In this document: piece by piece, positions 1 to 9,322 of the stretch | Layout: each line of letters opens with the position of its first letter | Numbering within the stretch: position 1 is the first letter of the stretch | Source: Pleomorphomonas sp. PLEO | GTDB taxonomy: Bacteria > Pseudomonadota > Alphaproteobacteria > Rhizobiales > Pleomorphomonadaceae | Direction: 5' to 3' | NCBI RefSeq assembly: GCF_041320595.1 | Contig: NZ_CP166625.1 | Span: 3,780,001 to 3,844,000, forward strand | DNA: 64,000 nucleotides | Made by a program: the position numbers and the translations under genes | Notes under the pieces: generated by a model | Told to the model about the DNA's origin: nothing | Databases searched by the model: none | Seen by the model: only the letters and a program-made list of their open reading frames with translations

Positions 1-153
1 ATGAATGGACGCTGCGGATGTAAACCCATCGGCTGCCTATTCCGCCCCGCTCCGCCGTCAAAGAACCAGCTTCGCGCGGTAGCATTATGCGCCGAGAAAC
101 ACTTAGGCGACTTTCGGGTTCGCCTTCACACATGGTGGCCTAAAATCCGGCCG

Positions 154-2631
154 TCAATAGAGACCGCCGGTACCACTCACTGCTGCCTTGTCGGCCTCGG
201 GATTAACTTGGGTGGGGACACCCCAGGCCACGCCGTCGCCACCGATCACGGAATAGACGTCGGACGGACCGGTGCCCGGCTTGAACGCCTCAATGATGGC
301 GCTCTCGCCCTCGTAGGCGCGCATGCCGGTTTTGCGATTGATCGGGATGAGCGTCATGCCGTCGGGAACCTTGAATTCCTGTGGCGGCTGACCGACCAGC
401 GCTTGGCCCATGAAATCGCGGAAAACCGGAGCGGCGATCAAGCCGCCGGTTGATCCATGCCCCATGGGCTTGGGCGTGTCGAAGCCGAGGAAGATTCCGA
501 CGGTCAGTTCAGGCGTGAAGCCGACGAACCAGGCGTCCTTCTCGTCATTGGTGGTACCGGTCTTGCCGGCGATGGGACGATTGAGGCTCTTGATCACGGT
601 GGCCGTGCCGCGCTGGACGACGCCTTCCATCATCGAGGTGATCTGATAGGCGGTCATCGGGTCGAGCACCTGCTCGCGCTCATCAACCAGTTGAGGCTCG
701 TCCTGGCCCTTCCAATCGTCGGCGTTACAGCCTTCGCAGACCCGCTGATCATGCTTGTAGACCGTCCGTCCAAAGCGATCCTGGACGCGGTCGATCAGAG
801 TCGGCTGTACGCGGCGGCCGCCGTTGGCAATGATGGCATAGGCGTTAACGAGGCGCATCACCGTCGTCTCGCCGGCACCAAGCGACATGGCGAGCACCGG
901 CTGCATGTTGTCGTAGATACCGAAGCGACGTGCGTATTCGGCGACGAGCGGCATGCCCATGTCCTGGGCAAGGCGCACCGTCATCAGGTTGCGCGACTGT
1001 TCGATGCCTGTGCGGAGCGTCGCCGGACCGATATAGCCACCGCCATAGTTTTGCGGCCGCCACATGCCGAGGCCCGCGCCCTGGTCGATCTCGATCGGCG
1101 CGTCCATGATCACCGAAGCCGGCGTATAGCCGTTGTCGAGCGCCGCGGAGTAAACAAAGGGCTTGAACGACGACCCCGGCTGGCGCATCGCCTGCGTCGC
1201 CCTGTTGAATTCGCTTTCCGCGAAGGAAAAACCGCCAACCATGGCGCGGACACGGCCCGTGTTGGAGTCCATGGCCACCAGCGCGCCGGAAATGGCCGGA
1301 AACTGCCGGAGCCGATAGGCCTCGAGCGTGCCGACGGCATTACCGGTCTTCTCGACATAGATCACGTCGCCAACCGAAAGCACATCCGAGGCGGCTTTCA
1401 CGGGTGCACCCCGCTTCGGGCCGCTGTCCCATTTTGCCCATTTCAGCTGATCGAGAGTGATGACGCCTTCGACACGCTCGCCATTGACATTGCCGGTGGG
1501 GCCCTTCGACGGCTGAAGGCCGATCCGGGCAGCATCACCGTCAAAGCCGAGCACCACGGCAAGGTTCCATTCAGGCACGTCCGACAGTGCCGCTTCTGCG
1601 GCAAGTGGAATGCCCCAATCGCCAGTCACGTCGATCTGCTTCTTCGCTCCGCGCCAGCCATGCGCCTCATCGTAACGCAAAAGCGCACGTTGAAGGACAC
1701 CGCGAGCGATCACCTGCATTTTTGGATCGAGCGTGGTGCGGACCGACAACCCGCCCTCGTAAAGCCCTTTCTCGCCGTACATCGTCAGCAAGGTCCGGCG
1801 TACCTCCTCGACAAAATAGTCGGAAGCAAACACCTTGGCCGACTGATTGCGCTCGGCGATGACAAGCGGCGCTTTCATGGCCGCGTCGCCCTCCTCGCGC
1901 GTCGCGTAACCATTGGCGACCATCTGTTGAATGACATAATTGCGGCGTTCGACCGCCGCCTGCCGGCTGCGGTAGGGATTGTAATTTTCCGGCCCCTTGG
2001 GAAGCGCGGCCAGATAGGCCACCTCCTCGAGTTTCAGGTCGGACAGCGGCTTGTCGAAATAAGCGAGCGAAGCGGCGGCGACGCCATAAGATCGGAAACC
2101 CAGATAGATCTCATTGAGATACAGTTCCAGGATCTGGTCCTTGGTATACGTCTGCTCGATCTTCAGCGTCAGCAGCGCCTCGCGCAGCTTGCGGTCGATT
2201 GTGCGCTCATTGGTGAGCAGAAAGACCTTGGCGACCTGCTGGGTAATGGTCGAGGCGCCAACCATGCGCTTCTTGGAGCCGGAGACGAGCGTGTCCAGAT
2301 TTTTGACGGCCGCGCCGGCGAGACTCAGAAGGTCGATGCCGGGATGGGTGTAGAAGTCTTTGTCCTCGGCGGAAATGAACGCCTGCTTGACCCGATCGGG
2401 AATCATTTGGATCGGCAGGAACAGCCGCCGCTCGTGAGCGTATTCAGAGGCGAGTTCACCGTCGGCGGCATGGATGCGTGTAACCACCGGCGGCTGGTAA
2501 TTGCGCAACTGGTTGGTGTCGGGCAGATCGGTGCTGAGGGAATGGATATAGACGGCCACGCCGCTGGCTACCACCAGGAACAGCAACGCCGTGATCGAGA
2601 AAACCCAGCCGAAAAATCTTACGAAGATCAT
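154..2631 (-). CDS. mrcA: Penicillin-binding protein 1A (bifunctional peptidoglycan glycosyltransferase/transpeptidase)
   Basis: An 825-residue class A PBP that polymerises lipid II and cross-links the glycan strands on the periplasmic face. A single N-terminal membrane anchor lies at about residues 9-30. The GT51 glycosyltransferase domain carries EDKDFYTHPG near residue 89 (catalytic Glu) and the later LYLNEIYLG motif. The transpeptidase domain has the three penicillin-binding motifs: SSFK (nucleophile Ser about 487), SRN and KTGT (about 690). The frame stays open 70 codons upstream, to 2841, but that extension is Arg/Ala-rich without PBP similarity, so I start at the ATG that directly precedes the anchor (MIFVRFFG); this gives the usual family length. 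It lies downstream of the amidase gene on the same strand with a 227-bp gap. The 153 bp beyond its stop hold no gene I recognise. Confidence 0.95.
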   Translation of the reverse strand: MIFVRFFGWVFSITALLFLVVASGVAVYIHSLSTDLPDTNQLRNYQPPVVTRIHAADGELASEYAHERRLFLPIQMIPDRVKQAFISAEDKDFYTHPGIDLLSLAGAAVKNLDTLVSGSKKRMVGASTITQQVAKVFLLTNERTIDRKLREALLTLKIEQTYTKDQILELYLNEIYLGFRSYGVAAASLAYFDKPLSDLKLEEVAYLAALPKGPENYNPYRSRQAAVERRNYVIQQMVANGYATREEGDAAMKAPLVIAERNQSAKVFASDYFVEEVRRTLLTMYGEKGLYEGGLSVRTTLDPKMQVIARGVLQRALLRYDEAHGWRGAKKQIDVTGDWGIPLAAEAALSDVPEWNLAVVLGFDGDAARIGLQPSKGPTGNVNGERVEGVITLDQLKWAKWDSGPKRGAPVKAASDVLSVGDVIYVEKTGNAVGTLEAYRLRQFPAISGALVAMDSNTGRVRAMVGGFSFAESEFNRATQAMRQPGSSFKPFVYSAALDNGYTPASVIMDAPIEIDQGAGLGMWRPQNYGGGYIGPATLRTGIEQSRNLMTVRLAQDMGMPLVAEYARRFGIYDNMQPVLAMSLGAGETTVMRLVNAYAIIANGGRRVQPTLIDRVQDRFGRTVYKHDQRVCEGCNADDWKGQDEPQLVDEREQVLDPMTAYQITSMMEGVVQRGTATVIKSLNRPIAGKTGTTNDEKDAWFVGFTPELTVGIFLGFDTPKPMGHGSTGGLIAAPVFRDFMGQALVGQPPQEFKVPDGMTLIPINRKTGMRAYEGESAIIEAFKPGTGPSDVYSVIGGDGVAWGVPTQVNPEADKAAVSGTGGLY

Positions 2632-2858
2632 GTCCCGTCCATCATTCCCGTCGACACCGGCCGAACCGACTTTACCACCCGCCTTGGCGGTGGGTCGAAA
2701 CCCGGCACGCCTGACTGCTCGTACGTCGGCTTTTGGGGCAGCCGATACCTTAAAACGCCGCAGAATGCGAATGTTTCCGTGAGGCCGGACGTTCGCCGCT
2801 CTTTGTGGCGAAGGCGGGGCCGTGGCGTTGCTTGGCCGCAACAGTCAGCCAGCAGTGG

Positions 2859-4130
2859 CTATTTGCCGAGGTAGGCGTATTTCTGACCGAAGAAACGCAG
2901 TACCGCCTGCGTGGTAGCGTCGGCAACGCGCGAGCGCCATTCGTCGGAGGTCAGCAACTTTTCGTCCTGATCGTTGGAAAGGTAGCCGATCTCCACGAGC
3001 ACCGAGGGAACATCATGGGCACGTAACACTTGGAATCCAGCCGATCGACGCGGATTCTTGATCATCCGCGTCGTGGACGCAAGATCGCCGACCAGCCCGT
3101 TGGCAAATGCGGCGGAGAAGTTGCGCGTTTCCCGCCGGGTGAGATCGACCAGAATGTCGGTCACGCCGTCGGCTTCCTTCTGCAGGTCGAGACCGGCGAT
3201 GAGGTCGGAGGCATTTTCCTTGGCAGCCAGCGCCGCCGCTTCCTGGTCGGATGCCTTGTCGGACAACGTGTAGACCGTGGCGCCTCGCACCGAACCCTCG
3301 TGCTCGGAATCGGCGTGAACCGAAAGGAACAGGTCGGCTGCGTGGTCGCGCCCGAACTGCACCCGCGAGGCGAGCGGCAGGAAGGTGTCATCGCTGCGTG
3401 TGAGCAGCACGGCCACCTTTCCAGTCTGTTCGAGGCGTTCTTGCAGCTTCATGGCAAAGGCCAGGACAATGTCCTTTTCCATGACGCCCGACGACGAGAC
3501 GGTGCCGGAGTCGACACCACCGTGGCCGGGATCGATGACGATCAGCGGCTTCTCCCGTTTGCTGCGGTCGGGCGGTGGCAACTGGTCGGCCTTCTGCACC
3601 GGCGCTTCATTGGCGCTGTCACGTGCGAGCTGGCTTTTTCTCAAGTCCTCCTCGAACGCAGCGGTCGTGGTCTTGAGAAGGTCGAGTACCAGGCGGGCCG
3701 GCTGGTTTTCGACCGCGGGCAACACGAACGCCTTATCGATCTTCACCGGACCAGTGACGTCGAGCACGATGCGCGATCGCCCGGCCGCGAACTGACCGTA
3801 GCGCCAATCGGCAACGAGGCCCCGGCCGGTGGAACCAGTCCCTGGTGGCAGGTGAAAGTCGACCTCGGGCAAGTCGATGACGACGCGGTAAGGTTCGCCG
3901 AGCGTGAAGGCACTGAGGTCGACCTCACCGGAGATATCCAGCACGAAGCGGGTGCGGCTGTCATCACCAACGACGCGGCCATCGGTTGCCACAGGCGCGC
4001 CCTCGGCGAGCACGCCAGCCGTCAGGCAGACGAGCGTCATCACCGCCACCGTGACGACACGAAAAAAGACTGCAAAGCGGTTTGCGACGGTCGTCAAATG
4101 ATCGCTCCCACGATCCCATGATCGGCCCAA
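2859..4130 (-). CDS. N-acetylmuramoyl-L-alanine amidase with AMIN domain
   Basis: A 423-residue periplasmic amidase that cuts the amide bond between N-acetylmuramic acid and the stem peptide, probably at the septum. A hydrophobic segment at residues 20-42 looks like a signal peptide. An AMIN domain (about 48-150) should target it to peptidoglycan. A charged linker precedes an Amidase_3 domain (about 194-415). The zinc site is visible: H203 in DPGHGG, E218 in MEKD, H272 in SVHAD, and the catalytic Glu 379 in VEIGYLSN. This is the AmiC/AmiB class. It is encoded just upstream of PBP1A, which fits a joint role in wall growth and daughter-cell separation. An internal start near residue 31 is possible, but the signal peptide is complete from either. 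Confidence 0.93.
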   Translation of the reverse strand: MGRSWDRGSDHLTTVANRFAVFFRVVTVAVMTLVCLTAGVLAEGAPVATDGRVVGDDSRTRFVLDISGEVDLSAFTLGEPYRVVIDLPEVDFHLPPGTGSTGRGLVADWRYGQFAAGRSRIVLDVTGPVKIDKAFVLPAVENQPARLVLDLLKTTTAAFEEDLRKSQLARDSANEAPVQKADQLPPPDRSKREKPLIVIDPGHGGVDSGTVSSSGVMEKDIVLAFAMKLQERLEQTGKVAVLLTRSDDTFLPLASRVQFGRDHAADLFLSVHADSEHEGSVRGATVYTLSDKASDQEAAALAAKENASDLIAGLDLQKEADGVTDILVDLTRRETRNFSAAFANGLVGDLASTTRMIKNPRRSAGFQVLRAHDVPSVLVEIGYLSNDQDEKLLTSDEWRSRVADATTQAVLRFFGQKYAYLGK

Positions 4131-4931
4131 ACTGCCACAGACGGACAGGATGGCAACTCCCCTCTCCGGACGAGATGTCTCCCCCCGGATCGGAGGCCAT
4201 TCACCCGACAGTAACTAAGCGCATTTGGTTAAACATTCCTGCGTCACGCTGCATTTAATGGGAGACGCTTCACATTGCGAGGAATTGATCGACGGCCTAT
4301 TTGATCACCTTGCATATGTGACTTCACGCAAGTAATAAGAGATCGGAGCCCGAATCCTTGCTCTCGGTACTTGAGAGCGTCCAACCGATTCGCCGCCTGC
4401 TTGAAAAAGCGGTGGAATGAGATCGGTAGTCGGGGGTCTGAGAGATCAGCGTCACCGCCGGTGTGGTTTTCCGGCCGATGCGTGAAACTCAGTCCTTCGC
4501 TTGTTGCGTTCCGACCGGCGGTCTGCCGCGTTGCGGGAAGCATATGAGGACGCCCGTAGATCCACCGGAAAGTTCGGCGCTCCGGCGCGTGGCCGATGAG
4601 GTCACCCGACAGGCATTCGTCGCCGTTCCCCCGTATTGGCTTTCGCCGAGCGGGCTTTTTTTAGGAACGGCGGTGTTGAAAAGAAAGAACGTGCCGGACG
4701 TGAAAGTCGTGGGGCCACAGCAGATCTTGGAAGAGGCAGGATGGCGTCAAGCATCGGCCTTTTCCCGATTTGTGGCCTTGGTCGGTCCGGCGCCCTTCCC
4801 CATTCCCTTCCCCCTTATCTACGGCCAGTGCCGATCCTTCCAGCGCGCGACGCCCCCAGGGAGAGCTCTCCGGAGTTTTCCATCGGGATCGCGGCGGTGT
4901 GGAGATCGTATGCGGCCGGGAGTCAGTCTTT
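4131..4931. other. Long non-coding stretch between the amidase gene and rne
   Basis: About 800 bp separate the divergent amidase and RNase E genes. Short open frames here have no recognisable similarity and overlap one another on both strands, so I call none of them. The region must hold the promoters of both flanking genes and a long rne leader. The clearest structure is the inverted repeat at 4618-4675. Apart from that I see no firm signal. Confidence 0.7.
4618..4675 (+). promoter_or_regulatory. Long-stem inverted repeat in the rne leader
   Basis: CGCCGTTCC at 4621-4629 is perfectly complementary to GGAACGGCG at 4664-4672. The pairing extends outward by two G-U pairs and one C-G pair, giving a 12-bp stem. 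The 34-nt loop contains GCGGGC followed by a run of seven T. It lies about 260 bp before the RNase E start. In enterobacteria the rne 5' leader is used for autoregulation; a similar role here is inference. It could instead be a terminator of a short upstream transcript, because of the T-run. Confidence 0.4.
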
Positions 4932-7601
4932 ATGGCCAACAAAATGCTGATCGATGCCACCCACCCGGAGGAGACCCGGGTGGTAGTGGTGCGTGGACAC
5001 CGCGTTGAGGAATTCGATTTCGAGTCGGCGACAAGGAAACAACTCAGAGGCAATATTTATCTCGCCAAGGTGACACGCGTCGAGCCGTCGCTGCAGGCTG
5101 CCTTCGTTGAGTATGGCGGCAACCGCCATGGCTTCCTTGCGTTCTCCGAAATCCATCCCGACTACTACCAGATTCCCCAGGCCGATCGTCAGGCTCTGAT
5201 CGAAGCCGAAGAGGCTGAGGAGCGTGAGGAGACCGAACGCCGGGCTCGCATGCACCGCGATCGGCAAGCTCGTGCTCAGGCGGCCAAAGCGGCATCTAGG
5301 CCGGTGGAAACCGTCAGCGAGGCGCCCGCCGAAGGCGGCGAGCCGCAGCCTGCTTATGAAGACGCGTACATCGCGGCGACGCCAATTATCGAATCCGGAG
5401 ACGATGAAGTTCCGGTGCCCGAGAATGGTGGGGTCATCGACATCCACGACGACCAGAGCGTCGAGACCATCAATGACGATGGCGAGGAACGCTCGAACGA
5501 CGACGAAGAAGAGCACGTCGAGAGCGTCGGTGCCGAAGATGCGCTTGAGGAAGTGCCCGAGCGCCGTGTTCGTCGGGCGCGCCAGTATCGCATTCAGGAA
5601 GTGATCAAGCGGCGGCAGGTCCTGCTGGTCCAGGTCGTCAAGGAAGAGCGCGGCACCAAAGGCGCGGCGCTGACCACCTATCTCTCGCTGGCTGGCCGCT
5701 ATTCGGTGCTCATGCCCAACTCCGGCCGGGGCGGTGGCATTTCCCGCAAGATCACCAACGTTCAGGATCGCAAGCGTCTCAAGGAGATCGCTCACGAACT
5801 CGACGTGCCGGAAGGCATGGGCGTCATCCTTCGGACGGCCGGCGCCGCTCGCACCAAGACCGAGATCAAGCGCGACTTCGAGTATCTCCTGCGTTTGTGG
5901 GAGAACGTGCGCGAGCTGACGCTCAGGTCCTCCGCGCCAAGCCTCGTCTATGAGGAAGGCTCGCTGGTCAAGCGTTCGATCCGCGACCTCTACAACAAGG
6001 ACATCGACGAGGTCCTGGTGGCCGGCGACGATTCCTATCGCGAGGCCAAGGACTTCATGCGCATGCTCATGCCGAGCCATGCCAAGAACGTCCAGCCCTA
6101 CCGCGACCCGATTCCGATCTTCGGCCGGTTCGGCGTCGAACCGCAGCTTGATGCGATGTTCTCACCGCAAGTAACGCTGAAGTCGGGTGGCTATCTGGTC
6201 ATCAACCAGACGGAAGCGCTCGTCGCCATCGACGTCAACTCCGGCCGTTCGACGCGCGAGCACAATATCGAGGATACCGCGCTCGCCACCAACCTCGAAG
6301 CCGCCGAAGAGGTGGCCCGCCAACTCCGCCTGCGCGACCTTGCCGGCCTCATCGTGATCGACTTCATCGACATGGAGGAGGTCAAGAACAACAAGGCAGT
6401 GGAGCGCAAGCTCAAGGATTGCCTGAAGAACGATCGCGCTCGCATCCAGGTGGGACGCATCTCGCACTTCGGCCTGATGGAGATGAGCCGCCAACGTATC
6501 CGCACCGGCGTGCTCGAGGGCTCCACCGAGCTCTGCCCGCATTGCCTGGGCGCCGGCATCGTCCGCTCCACCGAGAGCGTGGCGCTGCACGTTCTGCGGT
6601 CACTCGAAGACCTGTTGATCAAGGGCGTGACACACCATCTGACCGTGCGTACACGATCGGCAGTGGCGCTCTACATCCTCAACCAGAAGCGCAAGCACCT
6701 TTCAGATCTCGAAGCGCGCTTCGGCCTGACCATCACCATCTCGGCCGACGAGCATCTGGGTGCTCAGCACTTTGCCGTTGAGCGCGGTGAGATCATCCTC
6801 AACCCCGCCCCGCCGCCGCCCGCGCCGACGCTGACGCCAGAGAGCGTTCAGCCCTATGACGAGGAAGTTGACGAGGAAATCGAGGACGAGGAAGACGAAG
6901 AAGGCGAGGAGAGCGAGCCGGAAAAGGCGCAAGCCTCACGCGATGAACGGGGTGGGGACGGAGATGGCCGCCGCAAGCGGCGTCGGCGTCGGCGTCGGCG
7001 GATCGAAGGTGGCGAGACCGCTGCCAACGGTGAAGGCCAGGACGCAGCCGTCGAAGGCGCCGAAGGCACCGAGCAGTTGGCGACGGAAGGCGAAGAAGAC
7101 GGTACCGATGAGGAAGATGGTGAGCCGCGTGTTGAAGGCGAAAGCGAGGCCGAGCAGCGTCGTCGGTCGCGTCGACGCGGCCGTCGCGGTGGTCGCCGCC
7201 GGCATCAGCTTGACGAGGATGCTGGCTCCGAGTCGGCTGCCGTGGCGCAGGAAGGCGAGTCCGTTTCCGCCGATGCGGTGACAGCCCCCGACGAAGTGGT
7301 CGTCACCGACCAACAGTCCGTGACGGATGATGCATCCGCCGCGATTGCAAGCCCCAGCGCGGCCGACGACGAACCGGTCGAAGCACTCGCAGCAGAGGCC
7401 GAACAGGCCGAAGACGTGCCTGAGGATAGTGTGCCGGCAACGTCGCCTGTTCATCTGCCGCTCGAAAGCGTTGCCGAACTGGTCGAAAAGTCAGTGGAAG
7501 CCAACGAGCCGGTCCGCCAACCCGAACCAGAGCCGGAACCGGAACCTGAGTCCAACCATCCGAAGAAGACTGGTTGGTGGCAGCGCCGTTCGTTCTTCTG
7601 A
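4932..7601 (+). CDS. rne: Ribonuclease E
   Basis: An 889-residue endoribonuclease that starts mRNA decay and processes rRNA and tRNA precursors, cleaving AU-rich single-stranded sites at the inner face of the membrane. The N-terminal S1 domain (begins KMLIDATHPEE) is interrupted after about residue 75 by a roughly 130-residue acidic insertion, as is common in rhizobia. The catalytic core has DVNSG (Asp about 434) and DFIDM (Asp about 477), which hold the magnesium. CPHCLGAG (about 535-542) is the zinc-link. The C-terminal third is a low-complexity scaffold: an acidic run, an Arg-rich patch near 680, a second Arg-rich patch near 740, a PEPEPE stretch and the final GWWQRRSFF tail. I start at the ATG giving MANKMLID; upstream codons in frame are leader sequence. 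A terminator-like hairpin follows at 7626. Confidence 0.96.
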   Translation: MANKMLIDATHPEETRVVVVRGHRVEEFDFESATRKQLRGNIYLAKVTRVEPSLQAAFVEYGGNRHGFLAFSEIHPDYYQIPQADRQALIEAEEAEEREETERRARMHRDRQARAQAAKAASRPVETVSEAPAEGGEPQPAYEDAYIAATPIIESGDDEVPVPENGGVIDIHDDQSVETINDDGEERSNDDEEEHVESVGAEDALEEVPERRVRRARQYRIQEVIKRRQVLLVQVVKEERGTKGAALTTYLSLAGRYSVLMPNSGRGGGISRKITNVQDRKRLKEIAHELDVPEGMGVILRTAGAARTKTEIKRDFEYLLRLWENVRELTLRSSAPSLVYEEGSLVKRSIRDLYNKDIDEVLVAGDDSYREAKDFMRMLMPSHAKNVQPYRDPIPIFGRFGVEPQLDAMFSPQVTLKSGGYLVINQTEALVAIDVNSGRSTREHNIEDTALATNLEAAEEVARQLRLRDLAGLIVIDFIDMEEVKNNKAVERKLKDCLKNDRARIQVGRISHFGLMEMSRQRIRTGVLEGSTELCPHCLGAGIVRSTESVALHVLRSLEDLLIKGVTHHLTVRTRSAVALYILNQKRKHLSDLEARFGLTITISADEHLGAQHFAVERGEIILNPAPPPPAPTLTPESVQPYDEEVDEEIEDEEDEEGEESEPEKAQASRDERGGDGDGRRKRRRRRRRRIEGGETAANGEGQDAAVEGAEGTEQLATEGEEDGTDEEDGEPRVEGESEAEQRRRSRRRGRRGGRRRHQLDEDAGSESAAVAQEGESVSADAVTAPDEVVVTDQQSVTDDASAAIASPSAADDEPVEALAAEAEQAEDVPEDSVPATSPVHLPLESVAELVEKSVEANEPVRQPEPEPEPEPESNHPKKTGWWQRRSFF

Positions 7602-7625
7602 GGATTGTTCGAAGCAAACCAATCG

Positions 7626-7660
7626 AGGCCGCCCCGGTAAACCTGGGCGGCCTTGTTGTA
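7626..7660 (+). terminator. Rho-independent terminator-like hairpin after rne
   Basis: AGGCCGCCC at 7626-7634 pairs perfectly with GGGCGGCCT at 7645-7653 across a 10-nt loop and is followed by TTGTTGT. It sits 24 bp after the rne stop and ahead of the next ribosome binding site, so it probably limits read-through into the downstream gene. Confidence 0.7.
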
Positions 7661-7696
7661 TCGGGCATCGCGCCAAGAAAAAGGAAGGAGCTCGTC

Positions 7697-8038
7697 ATGG
7701 CGGAAAGCGTGCTTTTGTTTTCCTACGGAACCTTGCAGCTCAAGTCGGTGCAACTCGCCAATTTCGGGCGGGAACTGAAAGGTCGGGCCGACGCCATGGT
7801 CGGCTGGCATCGAGCGATGGTGGAGATCACCGACCCGGACGTTCTGCGGCAGTCGGGAGAGACGCATCACCCGATCGTCTCACCAAGTGGGAATCTGGAC
7901 GATGAAGTGCCCGGCGTCGTCTTCGAAATGACCCCAGACGAGCTCATCGCCGCCGATGGTTACGAGGTCGCCGACTACAAGCGCATATTGGTGACGCTGA
8001 GGTCCGGAGCGGAAGCCTGGGTCTACGTGAAGGCGTAA
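7697..8038 (+). CDS. Gamma-glutamylcyclotransferase-like (AIG2-type) family protein
   Basis: A 113-residue soluble protein. The N-terminal LLFSYGTL motif is the substrate-loop signature of the gamma-glutamylcyclotransferase/AIG2 fold, which acts on gamma-glutamyl amines or peptides to form 5-oxoproline. The acidic residue expected in the middle of the fold could be one of those in DDEVPGVVFEMTPDEL, but I cannot assign it. The size matches stand-alone bacterial members. The ATG is chosen because AAGGAAGGAG lies about 7 bp upstream. It follows rne after a hairpin terminator and converges with the aminotransferase gene, the two stops being 6 bp apart. The exact substrate is unknown. Confidence 0.8.
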   Translation: MAESVLLFSYGTLQLKSVQLANFGRELKGRADAMVGWHRAMVEITDPDVLRQSGETHHPIVSPSGNLDDEVPGVVFEMTPDELIAADGYEVADYKRILVTLRSGAEAWVYVKA

Positions 8039-8043
8039 GTCTC

Positions 8044-9264
8044 CTACCTCAACCAGCCCCCGAGCCGCTCGCAGGCCTCGGCAATGGCGTCCGTGCGTCC
8101 CGCGAAGGAAAAGCGCACATAAGTTGAGCCGCGCCCGGTATCGAAGTCGAGGCCGGGTGTTGCGGCTACCCCCGCTTCATTCAGCATACGGCGGCAGAAA
8201 TCGAGACTGTCGTTGGTATGGCGGCTGACGTCGGCGTAGAAATAGAAAGCGCCATCGACTGGCAGAAAGCGATCGAGACCGATCCGCGGCATACGCTCCA
8301 GGAGCAGTCGACGGCTCGCAGAATAGCCGGCCTTCACCGCTTCCAGTTCTTCACCCGCCGCGAAAGCACCGAGGGCGGCACGCTGTGACAGCTCTGACGG
8401 CGAGATGAAGAGGTTCTGAGCGAGACGCTCGACCGGCCGGACCAATTGCTCCGGAAGCACCATCCAGCCGACGCGCCAACCAGTCATGCAGAAGTATTTC
8501 GAGAAGGAGTTGACGACCACGACGTCGTCGGAGAACTCCAGCGCCGTTACCTCGTCGCCGTCATAAACCAACCCATGATAAATCTCGTCCATGACGAGGG
8601 CGATCTTCATATCGCGACAGGCGGCGACCAGCGATTTGAGGCCGTCGCGCGTCATCATGGTTCCCGAAGGATTGTTGGGGCTCGCTACGATGATTCCGGC
8701 AAGCGGTCGTTCGGCGTGCACCATCTCTATGGCGGCAGCGCTGGCCTGCCAACGCGCCTCGGCGGTGGTCGGAATTTCCACCACCTCAAGACCGAGCGCA
8801 GTCAAGATATTCCGATAGGCTGGATAACCAGGCGTCGGCAGACCGACGCGATCGCCAACATCGAACATGGCAAGGAAGGCCAAGTTGAAGGCCCCGGAGG
8901 AGCCCCCGGTGACGGCAACCCGCTCGGCCGGCACGTCGACACCATAGCGATCGGCGTAGAGGCGGGCGATGCGGGCACGCAACTCCGGAATGCCCAATGC
9001 CTCGGTATAGCCAATACGGCCGCGAGAGAGGGCTGCCTCGGCGGCGACGCGCACGGCGGTCGGCACAGGCGCTCCGGGTTCGCCAAGCTCCATATGAATA
9101 ATATCCCGCCCTTCGCGCGCGAGACGGTTGGCATCCGACAGTACGTCCATGGCCAGGAAGGGCGCCACATCACTCCGCCGCGAAACCAGCATGTCCCCCT
9201 CCACGATTTTGCCTGAGATGGCCGGCAGTCTATCGCCAAGCGCTGCTGCTCGGGATTTTTCCAT
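8044..9264 (-). CDS. Pyridoxal-phosphate-dependent aminotransferase (class I/II)
   Basis: A 406-residue fold-type I aminotransferase. It shows the substrate-loop ELGEP, the aromatic-stacking TPGYPAY segment, SPNNPSGT, the DEIYHGL cofactor-Asp motif and NSFSKYFCMTGWRVG, whose lysine should carry PLP. An Arg near the C-terminus (VRFSFAG) would bind the substrate carboxylate. The family includes aspartate and aromatic aminotransferases; the sequence alone does not give the amino donor. A shorter start at 9192 (MLVSRRSD) is plausible and would remove 24 residues of poor conservation. It is divergent from the M48 protease gene, with a shared promoter gap of 60-130 bp. Confidence 0.9.
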   Translation of the reverse strand: MEKSRAAALGDRLPAISGKIVEGDMLVSRRSDVAPFLAMDVLSDANRLAREGRDIIHMELGEPGAPVPTAVRVAAEAALSRGRIGYTEALGIPELRARIARLYADRYGVDVPAERVAVTGGSSGAFNLAFLAMFDVGDRVGLPTPGYPAYRNILTALGLEVVEIPTTAEARWQASAAAIEMVHAERPLAGIIVASPNNPSGTMMTRDGLKSLVAACRDMKIALVMDEIYHGLVYDGDEVTALEFSDDVVVVNSFSKYFCMTGWRVGWMVLPEQLVRPVERLAQNLFISPSELSQRAALGAFAAGEELEAVKAGYSASRRLLLERMPRIGLDRFLPVDGAFYFYADVSRHTNDSLDFCRRMLNEAGVAATPGLDFDTGRGSTYVRFSFAGRTDAIAEACERLGGWLR

Positions 9265-9322
9265 TGCACCGAGCCTGCGTTCTGCCCTTTATCAGGCCAA
9301 AGACACACTGACGAGACTTCCG

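Noticed and set aside
1-153. Possible start of prfB at the left edge (often next to mrcA in rhizobia)
   Set aside because: No ATG or GTG on the minus strand there gives a peptide resembling release factor 2.
457-2874. Long plus-strand open frame antisense to the PBP1A gene
   Set aside because: It is a shadow of the GC-rich mrcA gene; the product has no recognisable domain and the minus-strand protein has all PBP motifs.
4463-5053. Several 100-180 codon frames on both strands in the rne leader
   Set aside because: They overlap each other and the rne start, lack ribosome binding sites and show low-complexity, Arg/Ser/Pro-rich translations.
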